Part shown: positions 16,607 to 25,082 of the stretch, piece after piece
Position numbering within the stretch: the stretch's first letter is position 1
Layout of the letters: every line of letters starts with the position of its first letter
DNA from: Sphingomonadales bacterium
GTDB lineage: Bacteria; Pseudomonadota; Alphaproteobacteria; Sphingomonadales; Sphingomonadaceae
Reading direction: 5' to 3'
Assembly: GCA_027491235.1 (NCBI GenBank)
Contig: JAIXWO010000026.1
Coordinates: 248,001-312,000 of the forward strand
DNA length: 64,000 nucleotides
Notes under the pieces: model-generated
Told to the model about the DNA's origin: nothing
Databases searched by the model: none
The model's input: the letters and a program-made list of their open reading frames with translations, nothing else
Position numbers and translations under genes: made by a program

Positions 16607-17758
16607 ATGGCCGGACTCATGACTAGTCCGGCCAATTCGACCAAGCGTATCATGACGGTCTTCGGCACACGTCCGGAGGCGATTAAGATGTTTCCTGTGG
16701 TCCATGCCCTGCGCGCGCAGCCGGGCATTGAGGCGCGTGTCTGTGTGACCGCGCAGCATCGCGACCTGCTCGACCAAGTGCTTGATATCGCTCAGATCGT
16801 GCCGGACGTTGATCTGGACGTGATGCAGCCAAACCAGACACTCGATGCGCTGTTGGCACGGCTGGTAACAGGGCTGGGCGAAACCTTTGACCGCGAGAAG
16901 CCCGACCGCATCCTCGTTCATGGCGATACCCTGACCACAATGGCTGGGACGATCGCTGCCTATTTCCGCAAGATCCCGGTCGGCCATGTGGAGGCGGGAT
17001 TGCGGAGCGGCGACATCTACCAGCCTTGGCCTGAGGAGGTGAACCGGCGGGTGACAGGCGTTGTCGCCGACCTGCATTTCGCGCCAACCGAGGCCGCCGC
17101 TGATGCGCTGAAGGCCGAAAATGTGGACCCCGCCCGCATTCACGTGACGGGGAACACCGTGATCGACGCGCTACTGGCTACACAGGCACAGTTGCAGGCG
17201 CGGCCTAAGATTGCCGCCGGCTTAGACGATCTTGCCGCCCGCTTTGCCGGACGCCGCATTGTCGCCGCCACCTCGCACAGGCGGGAGAATTTCGGGGAGG
17301 GGATGCGCAATATCGCGCGTGCCATCGCGCAGATTGCGGCTCGGCCAGATGTCGCGGTGATCTTCCCCGTCCATCCCAACCCCAATGTCCGCTCGGTCAT
17401 GGATGCAGAGCTCGCAGGCCTTTCCAATGTCGCGATGATCGACCCGCTCGATTATCCGCACTTCGTCCGCCTGCTTGATATGTGTGAGCTGGTGCTGACC
17501 GATTCCGGTGGGGTGCAGGAAGAGGCACCGTCGCTTGGCAAGCCGGTGCTGGTCATGCGGGAAACGACCGAGCGGCCTGAAGGCGTGGCGGCCGGCACGG
17601 CGCGGCTGGTGGGGACGGGTCCTGCGCACATCGTTACCGAAATATTCAGCCTTTTGGACGACAAGGCAGCCTATTCCGCCATGTCGCGCGCGCACAATCC
17701 GTTCGGCGACGGCAAGGCGGCTCAGCGTATTGCCAGGGTGGTTGCAGATGCGGGTTGA
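16607..17758 (+). CDS. wecB: UDP-N-acetylglucosamine 2-epimerase (non-hydrolysing)
   Basis: A 383-residue cytoplasmic enzyme converting UDP-GlcNAc to UDP-ManNAc. Recognised by VFGTRPEAIKM near residue 18, HVEAGLRSGDIYQPWPEE near 127, HRRENFGEGM near 225, HPNPNVR near 260 and the conserved TDSGGVQEEAPSLGKPVLV near 300. Length fits the family. It starts 12 bases after the aminotransferase stop and overlaps wecC by 11 bases, so wecB-wecC form a translationally coupled pair supplying UDP-ManNAcA. The first 14 residues are divergent and the start could be the ATG of MTSPANS at 16619. Confidence 0.96.
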   Translation: MAGLMTSPANSTKRIMTVFGTRPEAIKMFPVVHALRAQPGIEARVCVTAQHRDLLDQVLDIAQIVPDVDLDVMQPNQTLDALLARLVTGLGETFDREKPDRILVHGDTLTTMAGTIAAYFRKIPVGHVEAGLRSGDIYQPWPEEVNRRVTGVVADLHFAPTEAAADALKAENVDPARIHVTGNTVIDALLATQAQLQARPKIAAGLDDLAARFAGRRIVAATSHRRENFGEGMRNIARAIAQIAARPDVAVIFPVHPNPNVRSVMDAELAGLSNVAMIDPLDYPHFVRLLDMCELVLTDSGGVQEEAPSLGKPVLVMRETTERPEGVAAGTARLVGTGPAHIVTEIFSLLDDKAAYSAMSRAHNPFGDGKAAQRIARVVADAG

Positions 17759-19046
17759 TGTGGAAAAGAAGGTGGTTGTTGTCGGGCTCGGCTATATCGG
17801 CCTGCCCACCGCCGCGCTGATTGCGCGATCAGGGTGCAAGGTGCTTGGCATCGACGTCAACGCCAGCGTCGTTGACACGATCAATTCCGGCCGCATTCAT
17901 ATCGAAGAAGTCGATCTCGACGGGTTGGTGCAAGGCGTGGTCCAGCGCGGCACTTTGCGCGCGTCGCTGACAGTCGAAGCTGCCGATACCTTCGTCATCG
18001 CCGTGCCGACCCCCTTGCGTGAGGGCGAACGCCCGGACATCAGCTATGTCCTGCAAGCGGCTGAGACCATCGCGCCGGTGCTGGAAGCAGGCAACCTCGT
18101 CATCCTCGAATCCACCTCGCCCGTCGGCACGACCGAACAGGTGAGTGAGGTGCTCGCAAGGTTGCGGCCTGACCTCAAAGTTCCAGGGCAAACATCTGAA
18201 ACACCTGATATTTTTGTTGCCTATTGCCCGGAACGTGTCCTTCCCGGGCGCATCCTTATTGAACTCGTCAACAATGACCGTTGCATCGGCGGCATCACGC
18301 CGCGCTGCGCGCGCAAGGCGATGCTCTTCTACCGCCAGTTCGTCCGCGGCGAGTGCGTGACGACCACGGCGCGCGCCGCTGAAATGGTGAAGCTTGTCGA
18401 AAACAGCTTCCGCGACGTCAACATCGCCTTCGCCAATGAACTGTCGATGGTCGCCCAGCGCATGGGCATTGACGTGTGGGATGTCATCAAGCTCGCCAAC
18501 CGCCACCCGCGCGTGAACATCCTCCAGCCCGGCCCCGGTGTTGGCGGACACTGCATCGCGGTTGACCCATGGTTCCTCGTCCATGGCGACCCGGAAACAA
18601 CGCCGCTCATCCGCACTGCGCGCGAAGTGAATGACAAGAAGACGGACTTTGTGATCGACCGTGCATCGGGGGTGATCGATGCTTCCCCCGCCGCGCAGAT
18701 CGCGGTGTTCGGTCTCGCCTTCAAACCCAATATCGATGACTTCCGCGAAAGCCCGGCGGTGAAGGTCGCCGCAGCCCTCGCCAAAAAATACGGCCCGCGC
18801 ATCCAGATCGTGGAACCTTATGCGAGCGGCCTGCCGATGGACTTCGCCGGCACCGGCGCTGTCCTCGCCGATTTGGACGAAGCGCTGGCCGATTGCAGCG
18901 TCTTCATCCTGCTAGTGGACCACGACGTCTTTAAATCCGTCCCCGATGCAGAGCGCGGGGGCAAGGTGGTCTACGACACGCGGGGGATCTGGGGGGATCG
19001 GCAGTTTGTCGAGCGCGCGGCGGATCGGTTGCGGGCGGCGGGGTAA
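17748..19046 (+). CDS. wecC: UDP-N-acetyl-D-mannosamine dehydrogenase
   Basis: A 432-residue NAD-dependent dehydrogenase that oxidises UDP-ManNAc twice to the uronic acid UDP-ManNAcA. The N-terminal Rossmann motif is VVVVGLGYIGLPTAALIA, the catalytic Cys is about residue 269 in GPGVGGHCIAVDPWF, and the C-terminal UDP-binding region has FGLAFKPNIDDFRESPA. The ATG at 17748 overlaps the 3' end of wecB; the long upstream extension in this frame is only wecB read out of frame. The pairing with wecB favours ManNAcA over GalNAcA or GlcA dehydrogenases. It implies an acidic sugar in the glycan made by this locus. Confidence 0.95.
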   Translation: MRVDVEKKVVVVGLGYIGLPTAALIARSGCKVLGIDVNASVVDTINSGRIHIEEVDLDGLVQGVVQRGTLRASLTVEAADTFVIAVPTPLREGERPDISYVLQAAETIAPVLEAGNLVILESTSPVGTTEQVSEVLARLRPDLKVPGQTSETPDIFVAYCPERVLPGRILIELVNNDRCIGGITPRCARKAMLFYRQFVRGECVTTTARAAEMVKLVENSFRDVNIAFANELSMVAQRMGIDVWDVIKLANRHPRVNILQPGPGVGGHCIAVDPWFLVHGDPETTPLIRTAREVNDKKTDFVIDRASGVIDASPAAQIAVFGLAFKPNIDDFRESPAVKVAAALAKKYGPRIQIVEPYASGLPMDFAGTGAVLADLDEALADCSVFILLVDHDVFKSVPDAERGGKVVYDTRGIWGDRQFVERAADRLRAAG

Positions 19047-19097
19047 CTTTCCGCCATAACGGTTTGACTTTCGCCAAAGGCAGATTATCCGGCAGTC

Positions 19098-19658
19098 GTG
19101 AAGCGCGCATTTGACTTTATTCTGGCCGCCGCGATGGCGGTGCCTGTTGGCCTGGTGACGCTTCTGCTCTGTGCGGTCAGCTATCGCGAAACGGGCGGCC
19201 AACCGCTCTTCCTGCAAACGCGCGTGGGTCGGGGGCAGCGTTCTTTCACATTGGTGAAGCTCCGCACGATGGCTATCGGCACAGCCAATGTCGCCTCTCA
19301 CGAAGTCAATGCAGAAGCTGTGATTACGCCCTCTGGCCGCTGGATGCGGCGGTTTAAACTCGATGAGTTGCCACAGGTCTGGAACGTGTTGTTGGGGGAC
19401 ATGAGCTTCGTTGGCCCGCGCCCATGTCTGCCCAATCAGCATGAACTGATCGGGGAACGCGCCGCCCGTGATGTATTCGCAATGCGCCCCGGGATTACGG
19501 GCCTTGCACAGGTTCAGGGTGTCGATATGTCAACGCCCCGGCAACTGGCAGAGATTGACGCGCTTTATGCGTCCGAACGGAATTTCATCGGCGATCTAAA
19601 GCTGCTCGCTCAAACCTTTGTCGGCAGTGGCCGAGGGGACGCCGCGCGAAAGATATGA
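19098..19658 (+). CDS. Small monotopic phosphoglycosyl transferase (initiating sugar transferase)
   Basis: A 186-residue enzyme of the bacterial sugar transferase family (PglC/WcaJ catalytic core only). It has one N-terminal re-entrant membrane helix (FDFILAAAMAVPVGLVTLLL), an RVGRGQRSFTLVKLRTM block, the catalytic Asp89-Glu90 dyad in LDELPQVW, and GDMSFVGPRP. It would load the first sugar-1-phosphate onto undecaprenyl phosphate. The start is GTG at 19098, 51 bases after wecC. Its last 49 bases overlap the 3' end of the convergent Wzy-like gene, which is unusual. It lacks the extra N-terminal domain of the EpsB-type enzyme at 835. Confidence 0.9.
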   Translation: MKRAFDFILAAAMAVPVGLVTLLLCAVSYRETGGQPLFLQTRVGRGQRSFTLVKLRTMAIGTANVASHEVNAEAVITPSGRWMRRFKLDELPQVWNVLLGDMSFVGPRPCLPNQHELIGERAARDVFAMRPGITGLAQVQGVDMSTPRQLAEIDALYASERNFIGDLKLLAQTFVGSGRGDAARKI

Positions 19659-21070
19659 TCTCTCGGCGTTGATCCAGAGAGAAGGCCGCCCCTTGGAACG
19701 CCATAGGCCCGCGCAAGTTCTGTTTTGAGCGCGACGGTGCCAAGCAAAATCCAGAAGATTTTGTCGATGATGTTCCCCAGCGTCGTCAGGTCACCTCCGG
19801 CAAAAATCATCACCGCGAAATGGACCGATGCGATGACGAACTCCGGATTTTCCAGCGATCGCTGGACACCGAATGTCGACACAAATCGGGCAAGAATCAG
19901 GATGATGAGCGCGGTCATGGCAATCATGAAAGGGATGCCCGCCTGCACACCGAAGCTGAGGATCAGGCTGTGCGGATCGTACCTTGGATCATAGCTGGTC
20001 TCCCCGCCAAAATCGACGCCACGCGTGCCGCCCTGCGTCTGTTTGGTGAGCAAGCCTTCCCCAAAAAGCGGGGCCTGAATGATGCGCTCAATACCGAATC
20101 CCCAGTTGGTGCTGCGCGCATCAGTTAACTGCTCATCGCCAAGGCGAAAGCTCTCCAACTCGTCATCTAGCGGAACGATCCCAGTTGAAGCCGCAAGTCC
20201 ACTCAAGGCGACGAACATCAAAAGCAGTCCTGCCACGCCCATCGACACCATTTTTGCGCCGCGCTTCATCGGAGAGAAGATCATCAGGAGTATCAGGCAC
20301 GCAAGGCACTCCGCCAAGGAGCTTCGGGTCTTGGTGAGGTACAGAAAGAAGAGCGAGACAACGCTCGTCATGCCGTACATCATCGACATTCCGCGTGATG
20401 AGGCCAACAACGCCCCCCTAAAAGCGAAAACGCAGACAAAAAAGTAGATGTTACACGCCACCGCAACTGAAACTAGAACTCCGGAAAAGCGACCGCTTTC
20501 CGGGTCAGTGACAAGTGACGGATCGGCCAACCAGAGCAGAGCGGTCAATGGCACGGTTGCGCCGAGGATGTAAGTCAAGAGCCGCCAAGGTTCCAAGTTG
20601 ACCCTTAGGCATAAGGCGGGGAAGAAGATCAGGCTGCCAACGGATACAATCGCGAAGGTTGCTGCAGCGACGATGTTGAGGGAAATTGGACTGAAGAGCG
20701 CGGATATCAAAGCCCAGAACAGCGCAAAACCGAGTGCTAGGGCGACTGGGCTGGCCAGAAGCTTTCCGCCACCCGCGCTAAAATAGGCCATGCCCGCAAT
20801 TCCGACAATGAACCCGTTCAACGCATAGTGGACTAGCACCGGCTCACCGCCGACAAAGAGGAAGCTTTTTACAATAAGCCCGATGGCGATGAACGCTCCA
20901 AGGAGTATCCGCATCCATAAAAGTGCCTGGGGAGAAAAATTAGTCACCAGCCCGCCGCTTTGCGCGCCAGAGGCGGAGTATGTTTGTTTCCCGGTCTGAA
21001 TGTCAGTCAAGGACATGCGCCCGTGACGTTGCGCAGAAGATGTTCCTGTTTCCTTCGACATCAGCCACAT
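19610..21070 (-). CDS. O-antigen polymerase/ligase-like membrane protein (Wzy candidate)
   Basis: A protein of up to 486 residues with roughly ten to twelve membrane segments between residues 50 and 450 and a periplasmic loop before residue 370 that carries GFGIERIIQAPLFGEGL and YDPRYDPHSLILSFGVQAG, the signature region of the Wzy/WaaL superfamily. It probably polymerises repeat units at the periplasmic face. The start is uncertain: MSKETG (21061), MSLTD (21016) or the longer form; the upstream glycosyltransferase ends at 21061, so a start near there would overlap it. Its base composition looks more AT-rich than the flanking wec genes. It is the last gene of the minus-strand cluster. Confidence 0.82.
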   Translation of the reverse strand: MWLMSKETGTSSAQRHGRMSLTDIQTGKQTYSASGAQSGGLVTNFSPQALLWMRILLGAFIAIGLIVKSFLFVGGEPVLVHYALNGFIVGIAGMAYFSAGGGKLLASPVALALGFALFWALISALFSPISLNIVAAATFAIVSVGSLIFFPALCLRVNLEPWRLLTYILGATVPLTALLWLADPSLVTDPESGRFSGVLVSVAVACNIYFFVCVFAFRGALLASSRGMSMMYGMTSVVSLFFLYLTKTRSSLAECLACLILLMIFSPMKRGAKMVSMGVAGLLLMFVALSGLAASTGIVPLDDELESFRLGDEQLTDARSTNWGFGIERIIQAPLFGEGLLTKQTQGGTRGVDFGGETSYDPRYDPHSLILSFGVQAGIPFMIAMTALIILILARFVSTFGVQRSLENPEFVIASVHFAVMIFAGGDLTTLGNIIDKIFWILLGTVALKTELARAYGVPRGGLLSGSTPRDHIFRAASPRPLPTKV

Positions 21071-21903
21071 TCACTTTTCATGTTGTTCCCGAAGCGGCGC
21101 TGCAGCCGGGAGACGAGGCTTCCATTTTCAATGAAACGGAGAATGAGCACGCCCGTCCAGAATAGCCGGGCCAATCGGAATGCAAACGCATTGGATGGCT
21201 TGATGCCACAATATCGCTCTTGAACAACTTTGTCTTCGGCCTGACGCACGGTTTCCAGCGTGGTGGTTTTGCTTTCCCCATGGATGCGGAAATTGCCGAT
21301 GTCTCCCCGGATGCAAACGGGGGCTGACGCGCTCGCAAGGCGGACGAACAGATCATAGTCCATGCAGAAGCGCAGGTTTCTGTCCATGCCGCCCACTCTA
21401 TGGTAGAGGTCGCGCGACCAATAGGCCGACATTTGAGGCACGGTGAGGAATGCGTATCTCATAACGCCGAGGCTGAAGCGGACTGACTTTTTGAACGCGA
21501 AGGGCCGGTCCTCCGCATCAATCAGCCACATATCCCCATAGACGAATTGCACCTTTGGATGGTCGGCCAAATAGGTGCCGATCTTCAAAAGAGCGCCGGG
21601 GGCGTAGGTATCGTCGGAGTTGAGCCAACTGATGAACTGACCTGTGGCCCGATCAAAACCAGAGGCAATCGCTGCCGTTTGCCCGCCGTCTGGTTCGCTC
21701 TGGATATGGGCGAAGTGCGACCGATACTTCTCAACAATCTGCATCGTCTCATCGGTGGAGCCGCCATCCATCAGGATGATTTCAAGATCAGGGTAGTTCT
21801 GATCGATGATGCTCTTGATCGTCCGTTCGATGAATTTCCCTTGATTATAGGAAGGGATGACGACGGAAAGACGCGGGAGCGTTCGGGTCTGGGCGCTGGT
21901 CAT
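21061..21903 (-). CDS. Family 2 (GT-A) glycosyltransferase
   Basis: A 280-residue cytoplasmic glycosyltransferase. The GT2 fold starts with LSVVIPSYNQGKFIERTIKS near residue 12; ILMDGGSTDETM near 42 and the metal-binding WLNSDDTY near 95 follow, with a later FCMDYDLFVRLA block. The last 40 residues are hydrophobic and basic, suggesting association with the membrane. It is placed between the Wzy-like gene and the beta-helix protein gene and would add a sugar to the lipid-linked repeat unit. Donor and acceptor cannot be told from sequence. Confidence 0.9.
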   Translation of the reverse strand: MTSAQTRTLPRLSVVIPSYNQGKFIERTIKSIIDQNYPDLEIILMDGGSTDETMQIVEKYRSHFAHIQSEPDGGQTAAIASGFDRATGQFISWLNSDDTYAPGALLKIGTYLADHPKVQFVYGDMWLIDAEDRPFAFKKSVRFSLGVMRYAFLTVPQMSAYWSRDLYHRVGGMDRNLRFCMDYDLFVRLASASAPVCIRGDIGNFRIHGESKTTTLETVRQAEDKVVQERYCGIKPSNAFAFRLARLFWTGVLILRFIENGSLVSRLQRRFGNNMKSECG

Positions 21904-21954
21904 GCAAAAGCCTTAACAGTGGTTGTAAGTATATCCAATGTGACGCGGGTTGTT

Positions 21955-23382
21955 TTAGCGCGTGATCCGATATTGAATGCGGACGGTGGCGTTGCCCGGC
22001 GGTTGGGCCAGGCAGATGCGGAATGAGGACGCTGTCGGCAGCGCGCACAGATAGGGCTGCAGCGCGCCGGTGGTTGGTGATCCGGACACTATGATGGCCG
22101 TCAACTCTACATGATAGGCCGCGTCAAACTCCGGCGTGGCAAGATCAATCCGGCGCGATGCTGTGCCTGCGGTGAAATCGGCAAAGCCGGGCGCGTTGCG
22201 CACAGCTGTGCCGGTGCCGCTGATCCGCGCGCCTGTGATCTGCCCCGGTTGGGACATGTCGAGCAAGCTCGCGCCGCTTTCGTTGGTCACTTGGGGCGTG
22301 CCGGCACCCGGCATCAGATATCCACCATTTATGCCCGGGCCGATATGCACCTTGCCGGTGCCATAACGCACGCCCGAGATGATCGGAAAATTGCCGGTCT
22401 GAACGTCAATATCCCAAATGGCGCCGCCACCGAAGGTGCCGCCGATGATCCGGTTTGCTTCCGGGTATCGATCCTTCAAGAGCGACAGGAGTTTGACGGC
22501 GCCGCCCACTTTGGCCGTGTCTTGACGCAAACCGTCCGCGCCCCAGCTGCGCGTGATGCGGATGATGAAGGGGCTGCCGGCCGACGGCTCCGAATAGAGA
22601 TTATCAATCGCATTCCCGAACGAGTTGTTGAGCAGCACTTCGCCGCTTGTGTTCATCTCGCAATCATTGGCCGAAACGGTGTGCCCGCCGCCATCAATCA
22701 GCGCGATGCAGTTGCCGGAGGTATGATAAACACGGTTGGCGTGGATGATGTTGGCAAAACTCTCATTTGGTGAAGTCGCCGCAAAAGTTCGCGCAGACCG
22801 GATGATGATCCCCGTTGTCGGGCGCGGCGCAGGTTTGCCCTCCAGCTCCTCGCGCTGACCCCGGCAATAGTTGCCCGAAATAGATGAGCTCAGCCCGTTG
22901 AAATCAATGCAGGTGCCGTTGGCGAAAAAGCTGTTGTCCGCAATCCGCCAGAAGGCGGCCGCCGTCGCGCGGATGCCAGTGGCGCAATCATCAAAGCGGA
23001 AGCCCTCTATCGACCCTTCGGCATTGTGATTGGCGGACTGCCCCTGATCAATGAAGATGCCATCCGAATTCTGGCAGGCCAAAATGGCGCCATGGCCAAA
23101 CAAGCGGAGCCGCGCCTGACTTAGCATGATCGGCGTGGCAAGCCGGTAGGTCCGCCCCGATGCCGCATGGATCTCCATACGCTGTTTATTCTGCCATTGG
23201 GCCAGCGTCCCGAACCGGCGGGCCAGCCCTGCTGAGATCAGCGCGCCGTCATCGGCCTTGCCATCCCCCTTCGCGCCGAGCGCCTCAAAGGTCAGCGGCG
23301 TATCGGCGGCAAGGGCAGGCGCAGCCGACAGTCCCACCGCCACAGCGAGCGCGACGCGATAGAGAGGGGAGGCAAGGGCCAC
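21955..23382 (-). CDS. Secreted right-handed beta-helix protein (pectate-lyase-like fold)
   Basis: A 475-residue exported protein. A signal peptide (ALASPLYRVALAVAVGLSAA, cleavage near ALA-AD) precedes FEALGAKGDGKADDGALI, the typical start of the pectate-lyase superfamily N-terminal region. The middle holds repeated short strands with Asn ladders and N-x-I patterns (SGNYCRGQ, HANRVYHTSGNCIALIDGGG, VSANDCEMN) as in parallel beta-helices. No lyase or hydrolase catalytic set can be assigned. It is encoded within the glycan locus on the same strand and could trim, bind or modify the polysaccharide outside the cytoplasm. The start is GTG at 23382, eight bases after an FkbM gene. Confidence 0.78.
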   Translation of the reverse strand: MALASPLYRVALAVAVGLSAAPALAADTPLTFEALGAKGDGKADDGALISAGLARRFGTLAQWQNKQRMEIHAASGRTYRLATPIMLSQARLRLFGHGAILACQNSDGIFIDQGQSANHNAEGSIEGFRFDDCATGIRATAAAFWRIADNSFFANGTCIDFNGLSSSISGNYCRGQREELEGKPAPRPTTGIIIRSARTFAATSPNESFANIIHANRVYHTSGNCIALIDGGGHTVSANDCEMNTSGEVLLNNSFGNAIDNLYSEPSAGSPFIIRITRSWGADGLRQDTAKVGGAVKLLSLLKDRYPEANRIIGGTFGGGAIWDIDVQTGNFPIISGVRYGTGKVHIGPGINGGYLMPGAGTPQVTNESGASLLDMSQPGQITGARISGTGTAVRNAPGFADFTAGTASRRIDLATPEFDAAYHVELTAIIVSGSPTTGALQPYLCALPTASSFRICLAQPPGNATVRIQYRITR

Positions 23383-23390
23383 GCGCTGGT

Positions 23391-24113
23391 CTATGGCCGG
23401 AAGAAGGTCGCGTCGGCCTGCAGCAGACGGCCAGTCTTTGCATCGGCAAACCCCGGGTTGATTGACCAGACATCAAAGCCGAGCGCCTTCATCTGGCTCA
23501 TCAGCGCGAGGAAATCTGCCTGACCGTCATAGAGTGGTGCCAGCGACATCTCCATCTGGACCCCGCGCACTGCCTTTAACGTGTCCGGTGCGCCGTCCAG
23601 AACGTGCTGCTCAAAGCCCTGCGTGTCGATCTTCAGGAAGGTCGGCACCTTGCGGTCAAACAGGTCGCAATCGTCGAGCCGCGTGACAGGTGCCTTTTCC
23701 GTGCGGACATAGCGGGAGGAGGGCGCGCTATCGGTATGCTGGTCCAGAATTGGCAGAGCAGAACTGCTGACGGAATTGTCAGAGATGTTCATCTCAATCT
23801 CACCGGCGGCACTGCCAACGGCACCACGCGGGGCGACGGTCCACCCGGCATCATGGGCTGCAGCGGCGGTAAGGCGTGCATAGGCATCAGACTGCGGCTC
23901 GAACGAGACGATATGGCCCTTATAGCCGGACGTGCGCAGCTCGGTTGCAAATTGGCCGATATTGGCGCCGATATCGAGCACGCACTGGATATTGTGGACA
24001 TCGAGATAGCGCTTGAGCTGCGCCATTTCTGCAAGTTCATAGCGGCGGATTTCCCAGCCGATGGTTCGCAGGGTGCGTTGGATTGCAAATTTGATTGGGG
24101 TCGCGGGGTTCAT
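23391..24113 (-). CDS. FkbM-family methyltransferase
   Basis: A 240-residue SAM-dependent methyltransferase of the FkbM family. The SAM-binding region is CVLDIGANIGQFATELR near residue 40 and IVSFEPQSDAYARL near 65. Later blocks VTRLDDC, FLKIDTQGFEQHVLDGA and VQMEMSLAPLYDGQ are characteristic. In polysaccharide loci these enzymes probably O-methylate sugars, or a terminal residue that stops chain growth. A second FkbM gene lies at 25083. It starts with ATG 24113, 30 bases after the Alg13/14-like gene. Confidence 0.9.
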   Translation of the reverse strand: MNPATPIKFAIQRTLRTIGWEIRRYELAEMAQLKRYLDVHNIQCVLDIGANIGQFATELRTSGYKGHIVSFEPQSDAYARLTAAAAHDAGWTVAPRGAVGSAAGEIEMNISDNSVSSSALPILDQHTDSAPSSRYVRTEKAPVTRLDDCDLFDRKVPTFLKIDTQGFEQHVLDGAPDTLKAVRGVQMEMSLAPLYDGQADFLALMSQMKALGFDVWSINPGFADAKTGRLLQADATFFRP

Positions 24114-24143
24114 GATGGTCTCCCTATTGGTAGTGTCGCAAAA

Positions 24144-25076
24144 TCAGAGGATGAGGCCAATGTACCGGCCCTTTGGGAAGAATTCTTTGAGGTACGGCCA
24201 CTGGTAAAAGAACCGGTCGGCTAGGTGATACATGAAGCGACCGGTGACGGTCGGCACATTCACTTTCCCCACAGTTTCAATGTAAACGGTAGGAATGCGA
24301 AGAAGCTTTCCGACAAGGGTGAAGGCGACAGAAAAGCCGCCGCCCGTTGTCAGGATTACCTTCGGCTTTTGTTTTCGAAGTATCTGAAATGCCTCAATAA
24401 TATTAAGAAAAAACTTCCAGTCGCGCTGGGACACCGTGATGACGGTCGTACGCCCGACCATATCGGGCGGTTGGACGATCTCAACGTTCAGGACAAAATG
24501 ATGAGGATGGCGTTCGTAGACCCGCTTGAGAGCGCGAACTTCTGTAAGATGTCCGCCTGAGGGCGTAACGAGACAAACTGGGTCGGCTGCTTGCGGTGCG
24601 AAGCGATTTATCGCCTCGCAGATCGTCAAAATGGCTTCGTCAGATTCTGAACTTGCTTCGGGTAGATTTGGGTTCGCCTGAACCTCTTTTGCTGCAGCCG
24701 TCAAATCTGCAATATCATAAACAGCTACGATTTTGCCTTGCCTCGAAAGTTCCTCTGCAAAGGCGACTTGATGATCGTCGACATGTTCAGCAAACATCTT
24801 GCGTCGAGGAACGACGACCGGTTTTATTCCAAGCTTGATCGCCGAAAAGACAGAGCCCCCCCCGGCGTGGGAAATAAACAAATCACATTCCGACAAGCAT
24901 TTCAAAAAGCCTGCTTCGTCCGTGAAATCAAAGTGGCGTATTGTGTCACTTGAGAATGAGGATCGACCGTGTTGAACGACAATAGGCTGTGGCAGTTGGT
25001 CAGATACACGCTTGACCTCGTCAAGCAGCCTGCTGAACCCCTGCGTGCAGTTTCCAATTGATACAAACGTGCCCAT
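24144..25076 (-). CDS. Alg13/Alg14-like (PssE/PssD-like) fused glycosyltransferase
   Basis: A 310-residue protein that appears to join two glycosyltransferase halves usually made as separate proteins. Residues 1-150 resemble the catalytic Alg13/PssE half: FVSIGNCTQGFSRLLDEV at the start and FISHAGGGSVFSAIKLGI near 68. Residues 165-310 resemble the membrane-anchoring Alg14/PssD half: CLVTPSGGHLTEVRAL, VILTTGGGFSVAFTLVGKLL, and the C-terminal LADRFFYQWPYLKEFFP then GRYIG. Such pairs add the second sugar (GlcNAc or GlcA) to a lipid-linked monosaccharide. The order here is Alg13-like then Alg14-like. DNA in this part is locally AT-rich. The start ATG is six bases after the preceding FkbM gene. 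Confidence 0.82.
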   Translation of the reverse strand: MGTFVSIGNCTQGFSRLLDEVKRVSDQLPQPIVVQHGRSSFSSDTIRHFDFTDEAGFLKCLSECDLFISHAGGGSVFSAIKLGIKPVVVPRRKMFAEHVDDHQVAFAEELSRQGKIVAVYDIADLTAAAKEVQANPNLPEASSESDEAILTICEAINRFAPQAADPVCLVTPSGGHLTEVRALKRVYERHPHHFVLNVEIVQPPDMVGRTTVITVSQRDWKFFLNIIEAFQILRKQKPKVILTTGGGFSVAFTLVGKLLRIPTVYIETVGKVNVPTVTGRFMYHLADRFFYQWPYLKEFFPKGRYIGLIL

Positions 25077-25082
25077 GCCGCG

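Noticed and set aside
16091-17143. A 350-codon minus frame opposite aminotransferase and wecB
   Set aside because: Both plus-strand genes carry catalytic motifs here, so this is a shadow.
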